Shown here: positions 37,091-46,627 of the stretch, in pieces | How the letters are laid out: each line of letters starts with the position of its first letter | Numbering within the stretch: the first letter of the stretch is position 1 | Assembly: GCF_011074885.1 (NCBI RefSeq) | Contig: NC_054684.1 | Coordinates: forward strand, 310,001 to 374,000 | DNA from: Brettanomyces bruxellensis | Taxonomy: Eukaryota > Ascomycota > Pichiomycetes > Pichiales > Pichiaceae | DNA length: 64,000 nucleotides | Direction of reading: 5' to 3' | Notes under the pieces: generated by a model | The model's input: only the letters and a program-made list of their open reading frames with translations | Database searches by the model: none | What the model was told of the DNA's origin: nothing | Position numbers and translations under genes: made by a program

Positions 37091-37993
37091 CTAAAAAGGT
37101 AAGTTGGCTTTGATCCGTTCGTATAAAACAAATAATATGGCACTTGCCGGTATACTTTTGCATAGGGTAACACCAAGACCGCTGTAAAACCCGAAGAACC
37201 CTTTCTTGCGGTAGATCTGACCTGCAATGTCTAGAAGCGTCCTTGGATTCTTTTCTTCCTGTATTTGGTATATGCTTTTCACTGTATCAACCGGGAACAT
37301 CAAACAATGGTATCCGACGCCTGCCAAAGAACCGGCAATCATTAATTGCCAGGTTTTAAACTTGTAATCCTTTTTCCCTTGAGAAAAATGCCGAAGAACC
37401 GCCTCATAATTACCAAACCAGGCCATTGAACCTCCAGCCTCCCTTATCATTGTAGTAGTTTCGCCTTTCCAGAGTCCCCTGATACCTTTTTCGCTGATCA
37501 CTGTACGGACAATCTTGGGGATGGACGTTTTCTTGGCCCTTAGCGTTTCCACCTGAAATCTGCACTTGAGTAGTTCAACTGGGGTAAGAACAAAACTTGT
37601 ACAGAACCCACCCCAGGCTCCACAGAGCAATTTATCAGCCTGCTTGATATCATCATTTAGATTGTATCCACGGACAATCTTAATAGCATCTTGTGCCATA
37701 TTATATGAGAAAAAAAGCGTGCTGATTTCCATAGCGGCTCCAAACATCGGCGGTACTATACCACGATAAAATCCTTTAATAATTCCATCTTTCTTGTAGC
37801 TTTTCACGATACAGTCCCAACTATTTGGAAATAAAGGGACAGGTAATGATTGTGAATACTGCATCCGTACTTTGATTGTATCGAATGGAAATTCAAAGAC
37901 TTTACTTGTAGCACCAGCAATCGAACCTGTAACAATCTCCCTGGCAGCATCTAAAGCGAGCGATCTTTGCTTTTCGGTTCCACATTCTTTCAT
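37091..37993 (-). CDS. ORT1: Mitochondrial ornithine carrier (SLC25 family)
   Basis: Ort1 (Arg11) exports ornithine from mitochondria for arginine synthesis. The 300-residue protein has three complete carrier signatures: FPFDTIKVR at residues 35-43, LTPVELLKCR and MFPVDTVKS. The contact residues and the block FEFPFDTIKVRMQ fit the ornithine carrier group, although the carnitine carrier Crc1 is a relative. It is tail to tail with the ANT1-like carrier, 99 bp apart, and divergent from RPP2. A TGACTC Gcn4-type half site at 38550-38555 lies in the shared upstream region, about 560 bp away. Confidence 0.85.
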   Translation of the reverse strand: MKECGTEKQRSLALDAAREIVTGSIAGATSKVFEFPFDTIKVRMQYSQSLPVPLFPNSWDCIVKSYKKDGIIKGFYRGIVPPMFGAAMEISTLFFSYNMAQDAIKIVRGYNLNDDIKQADKLLCGAWGGFCTSFVLTPVELLKCRFQVETLRAKKTSIPKIVRTVISEKGIRGLWKGETTTMIREAGGSMAWFGNYEAVLRHFSQGKKDYKFKTWQLMIAGSLAGVGYHCLMFPVDTVKSIYQIQEEKNPRTLLDIAGQIYRKKGFFGFYSGLGVTLCKSIPASAILFVLYERIKANLPF

Positions 37994-38535
37994 CGGCGGT
38001 TGTACGAAAAGGGCGACCTTGTAACGTGGGAGATTCTGCTATGGATTTGGCTGGATGATGAACGAGCCATGCAACTGTTTATGGACGCGATACTGTGCGG
38101 TGGAAATTTCATGAATCTGAAACGTACAGAGTAAGATTATAAACGATATAATAAAAGGTACTGCTTTGTTTACTTCGGTTGGGATTTTGTCTATTATTTA
38201 TAATGACGGTCGCATATGCCTCGGATCTCGATTTGCATTTATATTAGTAGATGCCGAGAACTAGGTAAAAATAATTATCCGGGGTAGTGCTGGAATTTAC
38301 TCATTTTCACGGGTTCTCTGGTACTAATCTAATACCACGCAAGAAAGCCACAAAAAATTTTTCAGCCCTCTGTGCAGTTGTTACTCCCATTTTTTCTTTC
38401 CAGACTTCGAACGCATCTTAAGTTTTTCCTTTATCCGTTTTGGGTAGGCGCGCTTAATATATATATTGCAGGCACGAGTCTAACGGCGCGTCAATTGACT
38501 TGGTAATAAAAGAAAGCGTCTACTGCAAAAGCACC

Positions 38536-38545
38536 ATCACGTGAT
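38536..38545. promoter_or_regulatory. Cbf1-type E-box ATCACGTGAT upstream of RPP2
   Basis: Identical over 10 bp to the site upstream of RPL19. It is about 525 bp before the RPP2 ATG. Confidence 0.6.
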
Positions 38546-38560
38546 ATTATGACTCCGTAA

Positions 38561-38568
38561 AAACCCTA
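38561..38568 (-). promoter_or_regulatory. Tbf1-like AAACCCTA upstream of RPP2
   Basis: The reverse complement is TAGGGTTT, close to the Tbf1 consensus. It lies 15 bases after the Cbf1-type site. Confidence 0.45.
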
Positions 38569-39068
38569 TTTTTCTCTATTGGGATTGGAATCCTACATTT
38601 CTAATATTCGCTTCCGCATGTCAGTGCAAAGCTATTTCAACGTTTGCAGACGTTTGGAATATCCAGAAAACTGAATTCAGAAGAGCTTTTTGACAACATA
38701 CTGGTGATCTCCATCTACTGAACGTTAAGCGACCAATATTAAGCTAAGCAGCCATTTTTGAGTTTTTTTTTTGAGCATTCATTCATACTGTAGTACCCTC
38801 AAAATTCAGCTCTTCTGCTAAGTTGAGCAGGGAAACTGAGAAACTGAAAAAAATTTTTAATTTATTTTTTCGAAACTTTTTTTTTCAGCGAAGGCTTACA
38901 GTTGTGTTGGAAGGCAGTTCTTCACCGCAGCTATATTCTTATCGAAATATACATATCTTTGAACCGAATCCTTTAACCAGTCTAAAAGAATAGTCTGCCA
39001 TATAGCTTAAAGTGATTATTCTAGACGAGTGTATCATTGTCAAGAAATATTAGATTTTCCCAACAAAA

Positions 39069-39398
39069 ATGAAGTACTTAGCTGCATACCTTTTGATCCA
39101 GGTTGCTGGAAGAGATGAACCATCCGTTCGTGATATCACCCAAGTTTTGGAGGCTGTGGGTACCGAGGTTGATGAGAAGAGAATCGAGCTCTTGTTATCT
39201 TCTATCAAGGGCAAGACTATTGAGGAACTAATTGCTGAAGGTGCTAACAAGCTGGCTGCTATTCCAGCTGCTGGTGCTGCTGCTCCAGCTGCTGCAGGTG
39301 CTTCCGGAGATGCTGCCTCTGCTGAGGAGGAGGAGAAGGAAGAATCCGAGGAAGAAGAGGAAGATGATGTTGACATGGGAATGGGCTTGTTTGATTAA
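39069..39398 (+). CDS. RPP2: 60S acidic ribosomal stalk protein P2
   Basis: P2 pairs with P1 on the ribosomal stalk, which recruits and activates translational GTPases. The 109-residue protein begins MKYLAAYLL, the signature of the P2 branch. It has the helical dimerisation domain to about residue 60, an Ala/Pro/Gly hinge ([13 protein letters not shown]) and an acidic tail. The last seven residues are MGMGLFD, where almost all eukaryotic P proteins have MGFGLFD. Codon use is biased as in highly expressed genes. I cannot say whether it corresponds to RPP2A or RPP2B. Confidence 0.95.
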   Translation: MKYLAAYLLIQVAGRDEPSVRDITQVLEAVGTEVDEKRIELLLSSIKGKTIEELIAEGANKLAAIPAAGAAAPAAAGASGDAASAEEEEKEESEEEEEDDVDMGMGLFD

Positions 39399-39554
39399 AC
39401 GTGCACATGACTGTATCATAGTTTGTTTTCTCTATATATGTACACCCGGTCATACGGCCGGTTTAATATGAAATTTTCCATGTGAGTGGTTCATCCTTAA
39501 ATGGTTACACAGTTGTAGCGGCGTACAAAATATAAAATGCTTTAGTGTGACGAA

Positions 39555-40553
39555 CTAAATTTTGTCGAGTTTCTTGAACATGCTTTCCTGGACTTTTTTC
39601 GTAACCTCTGGTTTTTCGAGCATCCGCGCCAACCTGTTGGTTAAAAACTCCGTCCTAAGTATGAGATCTATGTTGCCTGCCAAATTGTGTCCTGCATCCG
39701 TCAAATTCTTATTTCCATAGTATGCCACCTTATTCAGACGTGCCTTTAGCCGGTTCAATGTTTCGTCTCTTTCGCGCTCTTTTTTCAATGCTTTGATACG
39801 CCCAACTAGCTTGGCTCTAACTAAATTATAATTACGGAGAAGCTTTTTATTACTGCAATCGAAACAATTCGACTCTGGAAATTCCTCGACTAAATCAATG
39901 ATTTCGTTCAACTTCATGAACGTCAATCCACGATTGATGTTCACGTTATCTATTCCGTATTTATCGTATGCTTCAGTGCTTTCTTTCAGTTTACGCTTTC
40001 TTGACCTTTTGCTACCCTGATATTCTTTATTGCCATCTTCTTTCTCTTCATTGTCATATTCCTCCTCCTCATTGTCATCTCCCTCTTTACCTTCCTCATC
40101 TCCTTCTTCACCTTCCTCTTCATCCTCGTCTGATATTAACACCACTTCGTGATCATCAAGCGTTTTGTTATTTATATTGCCATTAAGATCCGGAAGCATG
40201 TTATGGTTAAATATTAACAACATTTCATTTGCCGAAAGGAATGCCTGCTGTCGCTCCAACTCCCGCTTTCTTTCCAACTTGATGATTTGGTTTACTATTT
40301 CCACTTTCGATTGTTGCGTAAAGTACGTGTTTTTATACTTTTTATGCAAGTGAGCTGTTAATGATTTTTCCACACGATACCAATCCTTTTTGGACAAACC
40401 CGTCCGCTGGCATATCTTCCCCTGTAGCGATTTTTTTAACGATAAAGGTTCATTAATGACAGCAAGTTGTTCTTCAACGAACGCTTTAAGTCCTTCTGCT
40501 GTCACGGGAACTTTTATTTTCGAAGTATCTTTTCCTTTCAATTTTGAACGCAT
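39555..40553 (-). CDS. Unidentified acidic, probably nuclear protein
   Basis: I do not recognise this 332-residue protein. Residues 17-73 form a compact helical block (TAEGLKAFVEEQLAVINE through LTAHLHKKYK) that could be a winged-helix or DEK-C-like fold. A VVLISDEDEEE stretch at about residue 137 looks like a SUMO-interacting motif and starts a Glu/Asp-rich region. It is followed by a basic SKRSRKRKLK patch that could be a nuclear signal. The C-terminal third is helical (MKLNEIIDLVEEFPES and a coiled coil through KALKKERERDETLNRLKARLN). A chromatin or nucleolar role is plausible from composition only. It lies downstream of UTP14 in the same direction. Confidence 0.75.
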   Translation of the reverse strand: MRSKLKGKDTSKIKVPVTAEGLKAFVEEQLAVINEPLSLKKSLQGKICQRTGLSKKDWYRVEKSLTAHLHKKYKNTYFTQQSKVEIVNQIIKLERKRELERQQAFLSANEMLLIFNHNMLPDLNGNINNKTLDDHEVVLISDEDEEEGEEGDEEGKEGDDNEEEEYDNEEKEDGNKEYQGSKRSRKRKLKESTEAYDKYGIDNVNINRGLTFMKLNEIIDLVEEFPESNCFDCSNKKLLRNYNLVRAKLVGRIKALKKERERDETLNRLKARLNKVAYYGNKNLTDAGHNLAGNIDLILRTEFLTNRLARMLEKPEVTKKVQESMFKKLDKI

Positions 40554-40834
40554 CCTGATTATTTTCTAATATGTTTGTGAATTATACTTTGACTAGGTAT
40601 GTTCAATCTTTTTTTCCAATGAAAAAGAATGTGGATTTAAAGCTTTTCATTATCGATCAATCCTACATTAGAAGGAAAAAATAAATAGAAACAAACATTT
40701 TAACCATCGCGCGTCTCGGTACTATTTTTGTTATTTAAATAAAATAATGCTACCAGTACAACATGTAAACGTTATCAAGAGACATTCAAACTCCTATTTA
40801 TAAAAATGATACAATTAAATGTATTAGAAAATAA

Positions 40835-43651
40835 TCATTCCTTTTTAGTTGGCATCTTTAATGGGTTAATCACATCACCAAACTTGGTAATAACAGCTGG
40901 AGTGTTGATCTTCCTATATGTACTCTTGGAATTCCAGTCCTGACCAAGAGGTGTTCTCAAAGATCTTTCGTATTGTGCCCAAGTTTTATACGGATAAGGA
41001 ACCTTATCAGCCAAATATTTCTCGTTTTTCTTGTTCACACGTTCATTTATAATCACATTCTTTCTATCTTTGTCCTTCCTTTTATTTCTGGATACAACTC
41101 CTTCAACAATTGTGGTCTTTGGCTCTCTCTTTCCCCACCTTCCTTTTTTACCCTTTCCTCTATTGTTCTTATTTGTGCTTTCATCATCACCGGTCCATGA
41201 ACCCCAACCCGGTAAGGTATCCTCCACCACTTCCTTATCATCCTCCAAATCCTCCACTTCTTTTTTCTCCGCTTCGAACTCTTCTTCTATTACATCATCA
41301 CCTGCAAAAGCATCCCTGATAAGATCCTTTTGCTTGAATGTGTGCAACTTGTCATCATCATCATCATCAGATGTCTTCCTCTTTTTAAAACCTACAATCT
41401 TAATGGTCGACTTGTCAGCAATCTGTACATCGGCACTCGTATCCTCATGACTCTTCCTCTTTCTTCTTTCCATTTCCTTTAGCCTCTTCTTTTCAATTTT
41501 AGCCGCTGCCTTGACAGTCTTACTGGAATTCTTATCCACTACCTGTATTTTCGAAGAATGATGCCCCGTCTTATCTGTAATATCCTCCTCAGCATCCATC
41601 CATGGATTGAACTCATCGTTTGAATCTGATTGATTCTGATTCTCAGATTTATGAACATCGGCTTCTTGCGTTACATCATTTGCCCCTTTTTGACGCCTCG
41701 TTTGCTTAAGCTTGAGATTTTGCGCAGAAACATTCTTCTGTAGCCTATGGTCAAGATCACGCAATTCATCATCTTCAACTTCCTTTGCCACCTTTTCCAT
41801 TTCCTTGTTTAAATGTTCAGCAGCAACAGCCGCTTGAGGAGTATAGATCCGGCGTCCAGAATTAAGATTCACATTCACCGCATTTGCTTTTTCTTTAAAT
41901 ACCATGGTGGCTCCACCTTCCTGTATATTTCTAAGTTCCTCAATTTCTTGCAAGTTACGAAGTTTTTCCTTTTTCTCAGCAGCCTTCATAAAGTCCATAT
42001 TCATAATGCCTTTGCCTAATGAAGATTTCTCTTCGGATGCTTCTTCCCCTTCCTGGATATCCCGCTCTAAATCGGAAAGATTTCTCTCATCATCACTATC
42101 TCCGTTATCCCTCTGGCCAAGTTGCTTTTTACGCAAAGAGGCTTCTCTCCTCATCATTTCCTCCATTTCCTCACGGCTTTCCGAATCTTTTGACATGCCG
42201 CTCTTTATCATCTTCCTGGCCCAGGATGAATTGTTCTTATGTTTTAACGTCATTCTTTCTTTTGCTCTTTCGTAGGCATCCTCCTCGGCATCTTCTGTTA
42301 TGCCCTCTGCCTCCTCTGCCAATCTCTTGTTCTTCAACCTTTCCTTTTTCATGATTCTTCTGTACGCCTTCGACTTGATTCTCTTTAATCTTTTAGAATC
42401 TTTCTGACCTCTGTACATCAATTCCCTCATCAGCCTGAGCTCATTTGTACGCTTTATCAAGTCGGCCTTGGATATTTTTGCGGTTTCAATCTTTTCAAAC
42501 ACATCTTCTGTTTTCTTGCTCTCAGAGTTTGATGCCTTTATCACTTGTTCAAGTTTTGTCTCAAGCTTGTTCAAAGGTGCACTTATTGGCGAAAATGAAG
42601 ATGGTGTGTTGTGTTTCAGTGGTTTACGACTAAAATCAAGTACTCTTGCTCGTCTGTTCTCTTCTACTGTATCCCTCCACTTATTCACTTCCTCTTTTTG
42701 AATATCATAAGCTGCTTTTCTTTCCTGTCTCTTTTCTATGCTCTGGGGAAGCGGAATTGCAAACGCACCATTATCAGTTTCTCCATTCTTGATGTCCGAT
42801 TCTTCTTTTCCTTCTTGAGGAGTTTCTGTATTTATTAAAAGTGTTTGGTCTTTGGCCTCGCTAACACCCGCAAGCATATCTGCAAAACTTATAGATGTTC
42901 CGGTAGTTGGAAGACTATACTGACTGTCCTTGGATGTATCGTTAACCAATGAAGATAATTTCTTTCCCTCCTTTGGAGCCGCTTTTTCCAACTTTGATAT
43001 AACGCTTTTCAACGGCTTGGTGTCTTCTGCCGTCTCATCAATTTCATCAAATGGATTTTCTTCCTCTTGGTCTTCCGCTTCTTCTGAAGAAGAACTATTA
43101 TATGAATCAATTTCACTCTCATCTTCACTGCTACTAATGTTCTCATCTAGTATAATGTCTTCTTGCTTCCCTCCATCTTCGATTCTTTTTTTCATCTTGT
43201 CCGTAACTTTTTCTTTAACCAGCTCTTTATCGTCCTCCTCCCAAATTGCCGATAAAGGAAGAAGTTCATCCTTATTCACATGATCGTATTGAAGGTTCTC
43301 CTCATCATCTAAATCTTCTGAAAATTCCCCATTATCCAAAATCTCATCCTCATATTCCTCATCAGTTCCGAATGCTTCATCTGAATCAATTTCTTCGTCC
43401 TCAAAATCATCCTTACTTATACCCTCCAATTTTCCTTCTTTCAAAAGGGCTCGTGCATCAATGATTGTATCTTCATACTTTGTTTGCACGTTATCATCCT
43501 CACTTTCATCTGTATCACTAAATTTATCACCTCTTCCTTTAGACGTCTTTTCCTCTTCTATCGTAGCCTGCTCATAGGCATTCATTGCCCGTTGGCGATA
43601 ATCTGCCCTTGATCTGTGAGATTTTGACTTTGACTTGTTTTTTCGCCCCAT
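40835..43651 (-). CDS. UTP14: U3 snoRNP/SSU processome protein Utp14
   Basis: Utp14 activates the helicase Dhr1 to release U3 snoRNA during 40S assembly in the nucleolus. The 938-residue protein starts MGRKNKSKSKSHRSR, like the yeast protein. It has a long acidic region with the family block DFEDEEIDSDEAFGTDEEYEDE and a basic helical middle (DLIKRTNELRLMRELMYRGQKDSKRLKRIKSKAYRRI). The C-terminal signature LPGWGSWTG is followed by VPYPYKTWAQYERSLRTPLG. The frame continues upstream to 43678 only through TTG, so I use the ATG at 43651. An RRPE-like TGAAAAATTT lies 137 bp upstream. Confidence 0.95.
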   Translation of the reverse strand: MGRKNKSKSKSHRSRADYRQRAMNAYEQATIEEEKTSKGRGDKFSDTDESEDDNVQTKYEDTIIDARALLKEGKLEGISKDDFEDEEIDSDEAFGTDEEYEDEILDNGEFSEDLDDEENLQYDHVNKDELLPLSAIWEEDDKELVKEKVTDKMKKRIEDGGKQEDIILDENISSSEDESEIDSYNSSSSEEAEDQEEENPFDEIDETAEDTKPLKSVISKLEKAAPKEGKKLSSLVNDTSKDSQYSLPTTGTSISFADMLAGVSEAKDQTLLINTETPQEGKEESDIKNGETDNGAFAIPLPQSIEKRQERKAAYDIQKEEVNKWRDTVEENRRARVLDFSRKPLKHNTPSSFSPISAPLNKLETKLEQVIKASNSESKKTEDVFEKIETAKISKADLIKRTNELRLMRELMYRGQKDSKRLKRIKSKAYRRIMKKERLKNKRLAEEAEGITEDAEEDAYERAKERMTLKHKNNSSWARKMIKSGMSKDSESREEMEEMMRREASLRKKQLGQRDNGDSDDERNLSDLERDIQEGEEASEEKSSLGKGIMNMDFMKAAEKKEKLRNLQEIEELRNIQEGGATMVFKEKANAVNVNLNSGRRIYTPQAAVAAEHLNKEMEKVAKEVEDDELRDLDHRLQKNVSAQNLKLKQTRRQKGANDVTQEADVHKSENQNQSDSNDEFNPWMDAEEDITDKTGHHSSKIQVVDKNSSKTVKAAAKIEKKRLKEMERRKRKSHEDTSADVQIADKSTIKIVGFKKRKTSDDDDDDKLHTFKQKDLIRDAFAGDDVIEEEFEAEKKEVEDLEDDKEVVEDTLPGWGSWTGDDESTNKNNRGKGKKGRWGKREPKTTIVEGVVSRNKRKDKDRKNVIINERVNKKNEKYLADKVPYPYKTWAQYERSLRTPLGQDWNSKSTYRKINTPAVITKFGDVINPLKMPTKKE

Positions 43652-43787
43652 TTTCTTTCTGAAGCTTTTCTTTTTCAATGTTATGAATCGTTACTGTTCA
43701 AATTGTGAAAGTTGAAATATAAAAATCGTGTTGGGTCCATCTACATCAATTTGAACTTTATCTTAAGAATAAATTTTTTTCTTAAGG

Positions 43788-43797
43788 TGAAAAATTT
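43788..43797 (+). promoter_or_regulatory. RRPE-like element (TGAAAAATTT) upstream of UTP14
   Basis: Matches the RRPE consensus and lies 137 bp upstream of the UTP14 start. Confidence 0.5.
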
Positions 43798-44758
43798 AAC
43801 TTTTATTGTTCCCAATACGACCTTCCTCACGGTAGCAAAAAAGTATATGTTCAAATTTTAATCAGGGATTTAATTAAACATTCCACTAAAAATACGTCGG
43901 AAACAAACCGAAAGAGAGTGTGAAAGCATTATAGTACAAATCATAACCATTTTGAGCTGATGTTTCTATCTTAAAAGGATATTGTAGGCTTTGCATTTTC
44001 CTCGGGACTTTCATTGACGAAACAACACCTTGGGAGATTTGAAAAAGAGTAAAGGTTTGATCGATAATACCGATTGAACTTTTGAAAAGTAAATTATGTT
44101 GATCACAATCCTAACGGTAAAAGTCATTAATCATATTTACTATATTATGAGCTTGAAAGAAAATAAATTTGGAACTTTAAACAATGCCTAGCATATGTGC
44201 AAATATTTAATTTGATTTGATTCTGAGGGTAATGCCAATTACTCTATGAAATTTCTCGTCAGCCATTATATTGTGTGCTTTTAATGCCAAAAAGTATAAA
44301 AGTAAAAGAAGTAAAGAAGAAAGCACAATGAACTAAGCAAAAAGGGGAAAGCACACATGTTTAAGCGTCTCTAATCCTTATTAGTGGGGTTTTATTGGCA
44401 TAAACAAGGCAGGAAATATTTATGTAGACGCGACTGTCGACGAATCTATTACATGCCCTTTGTATTCTTATAAATTCATTGTGGTATTCTTTCTTAAACT
44501 TTACTAAATACTTAAGGTTACAAAACTTCACGATTTTGAGGAGTTAAACCTCTGTACGTACAAATAAGATAGTAAGTACTAAAATTGTTTTCATTACTCG
44601 AATAAATTTCCATGTCATGTAATAGTGGGACGAAAGCAGAGAAAAAGCTGTTGCACGATATATTTTAGAAATATGCAGAATAGCACATGTCAAAAAAAAG
44701 CCACAGCTTTCGCACATAATTATCGGTGGAGAAGAAACTATTGAATTAAAGCGTAACA

Positions 44759-44992
44759 ATGGTCGGGGTCTTGCATCATGGGCTCAAAAACTCTCGCATT
44801 TTTTGTGGCTTTATCCGGATTGTTTTTCGTCCGAACATGCACCAACCTTTCAGTCATAACAAGTTCAATTATATACGGGGTCATTTTCTGTTTTCATCCA
44901 AGTCACATCTTATGTCTTTTTTCTTTAAATCCCTAGCTTTAATTGGGAAAGTTTACTTCTTGAACTCTAAAGCAGTTTTATTTAGACATTGA
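44759..44992 (+). other. 77-codon upstream ORF before the YHR112C-like gene
   Basis: It begins with a true ATG and ends in TGA 11 bases before the main ATG. The predicted peptide is hydrophobic and basic with no recognisable family. It could be a regulatory upstream ORF if the transcript starts far enough upstream, or chance. Confidence 0.3.
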
Positions 44993-45003
44993 TTTTTTTA
45001 GAA

Positions 45004-46134
45004 ATGGCAGGATTATCAACCAGACTCTTGAATTCCGATAGGGATACCATGGACAGGGTTAACGATGTTGTTCAACCTATTAACGTCGCTACAACTTTTA
45101 GATATCCAGATGATCCCGACGATTTTGTTCTGTCGAAGGATGTTGATCCATCTACATTAACCACCGGCCGTCCTTTGTATTCTCGACTTTCGCATCCCAA
45201 CTCCAGTAAGTGCGAAGCCATTTTGGGTGATCTGATCGGAGGACACGCAGTTGTGTATAATTCAGGACTTTCTGCATTCTATGCTGCAGTTACCTACTTC
45301 AATCCGAAGACAGTTGCAATTGGCGATGGTTATCATGGTGTTCATGGCATCTTGGACATATTGACGAGAAACTATGGCGTTAAGCAGGTCGGATTGAACG
45401 AATTGGATAAACTTTCCAAAGGTGACGTTATCCACATTGAAACTCCAGAGAACCCATATTCCAAAGTGCATGATCTTTCTTATTATGTCAAGAAGGCACA
45501 TGAAATAGGTGCATACGTGATATGCGATTCCACCTTTGCACCACCCCCACTTCAGGACCCATGGGAATTTGGTGTTGATATGGTCATGCATGCCGCAACC
45601 AAATACTTCGGAGGCCATTCAGATCTTCTTGCTGGTGTCTTGGTGACCAAAGATCCCCAAGTGAAGACTAAACTTGTCAACGATAGGGTCTTTTTGGGTA
45701 CGAACATCGGTAACTTGGAGTCTTTCCTTCTCATCAGATCATTGAGAACATATCAGATGAGAATCGAAAAGCAAAGCTCGAATGCCGAAAAGATTGTCAA
45801 ATACTTGGATGAGCATAGGGCCGAATATCCAGCATTAAAGATTATCCACCACTCAAGTCTTCAGAAAGATGACTTTGTAAAGAAGCAGATGAAAGGTGGC
45901 CATTCACCTGTCTTTGCCATAGAGCTACAGACTCCTGACCAGGCTAAGCATCTTCCTTCAAAATTGAAGTACTTCCAGCATTCAACATCACTTGGCGGTG
46001 TCGAGTCTTTGATTGAATGGAGGGCTTTGAGCGATCCATATGCTCGCTTAACATTGTTACGTGTTAGCTGTGGTGTTGAGGATGCCAATGATTTGATATC
46101 AGATCTGGACCATGCTTTAAAAGAAACTAAATAA
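45004..46134 (+). CDS. YHR112C-like PLP enzyme of the cystathionine lyase/synthase family
   Basis: This is a pyridoxal-phosphate enzyme of transsulfuration type. Its yeast relative YHR112C is uncharacterised, so the reaction is not known. The 376-residue protein matches it throughout. RPLYSRLSHPNSSKCEA is the phosphate-binding start, the PLP lysine is in ATKYFGGHSDLLAG, and the C-terminal blocks are TSLGGVESLIEWRA and LRVSCGVEDANDLI. The frame is open upstream to a TTG at 44989, but the ATG at 45004 fits the family N-terminus (MAGLSTRLL). Confidence 0.9.
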   Translation: MAGLSTRLLNSDRDTMDRVNDVVQPINVATTFRYPDDPDDFVLSKDVDPSTLTTGRPLYSRLSHPNSSKCEAILGDLIGGHAVVYNSGLSAFYAAVTYFNPKTVAIGDGYHGVHGILDILTRNYGVKQVGLNELDKLSKGDVIHIETPENPYSKVHDLSYYVKKAHEIGAYVICDSTFAPPPLQDPWEFGVDMVMHAATKYFGGHSDLLAGVLVTKDPQVKTKLVNDRVFLGTNIGNLESFLLIRSLRTYQMRIEKQSSNAEKIVKYLDEHRAEYPALKIIHHSSLQKDDFVKKQMKGGHSPVFAIELQTPDQAKHLPSKLKYFQHSTSLGGVESLIEWRALSDPYARLTLLRVSCGVEDANDLISDLDHALKETK

Positions 46135-46627
46135 GAGAACTCGCCTCCTTTTTGAATACTTGTCTAATTGTAAAGTTGTCGTTAGTTTTTGCGATATTTC
46201 TTTGTAAGCAGTATAGTTTTGCTTCGAAAAGATCGATTCATTAACTGAATAACATGAATATAAACTTATAAGTTCACGACTCTGATGTATACCATTTTCT
46301 TCTTTATTTCCAATACAAGGTTACTCATATACCAAAATTATGTATTCAATTTTGTCGATAATTGCTTTTAAAAGTTGTACCTCTTTCCATTACAATCAAA
46401 AAAGAACTTAAAGTAGGGACTACTTAATGAACTGAAATCCTGGGTTCTGAAGATAGCAGCCAAAAAAAGTTTGAACCGCGTCGGACGGTGCACGACGTTT
46501 TTTCTATCTTCGTGCCCTTAAATCATTCGCGTTATGAAAATATATTACTTGGATACAGGTATAATAAACAACAAATACAATTTGCTCTTTTATTACTACT
46601 TAATATCAAGAATAAACATACCTGGTA
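46135..46627. promoter_or_regulatory. Upstream region of TFC6
   Basis: This 493-bp AT-rich spacer lies between tandem genes. A GC-richer patch, CGCGTCGGACGGTGCACGACG, sits near 46478. No gene is seen. Confidence 0.45.

Larger units (their letters stand above)
37994..39068. promoter_or_regulatory. Divergent promoter of ORT1 and RPP2
   Basis: This 1.07-kb region holds an ATCACGTGAT site (38536-38545), a TGACTC (38550-38555) and AAACCCTA (38561-38568) in a tight cluster about 500 bp before RPP2. T-rich tracts lie at 38760-38890. No gene is seen. Confidence 0.65.
43652..45003. promoter_or_regulatory. Divergent promoter of UTP14 and the YHR112C-like gene
   Basis: This 1.35-kb AT-rich region contains the RRPE-like site (43788-43797), a GCCACAGCTTT resembling a Met31/Met32 site at 44700-44710, and an ATG-initiated 77-codon frame at 44759-44992. 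No supported gene is present. Confidence 0.5.

Noticed and set aside
41031..43283. Several 100-139 codon plus-strand frames opposite UTP14
   Set aside because: They are Ser/Phe-rich shadows of Glu/Lys/Asp codons on the coding strand.
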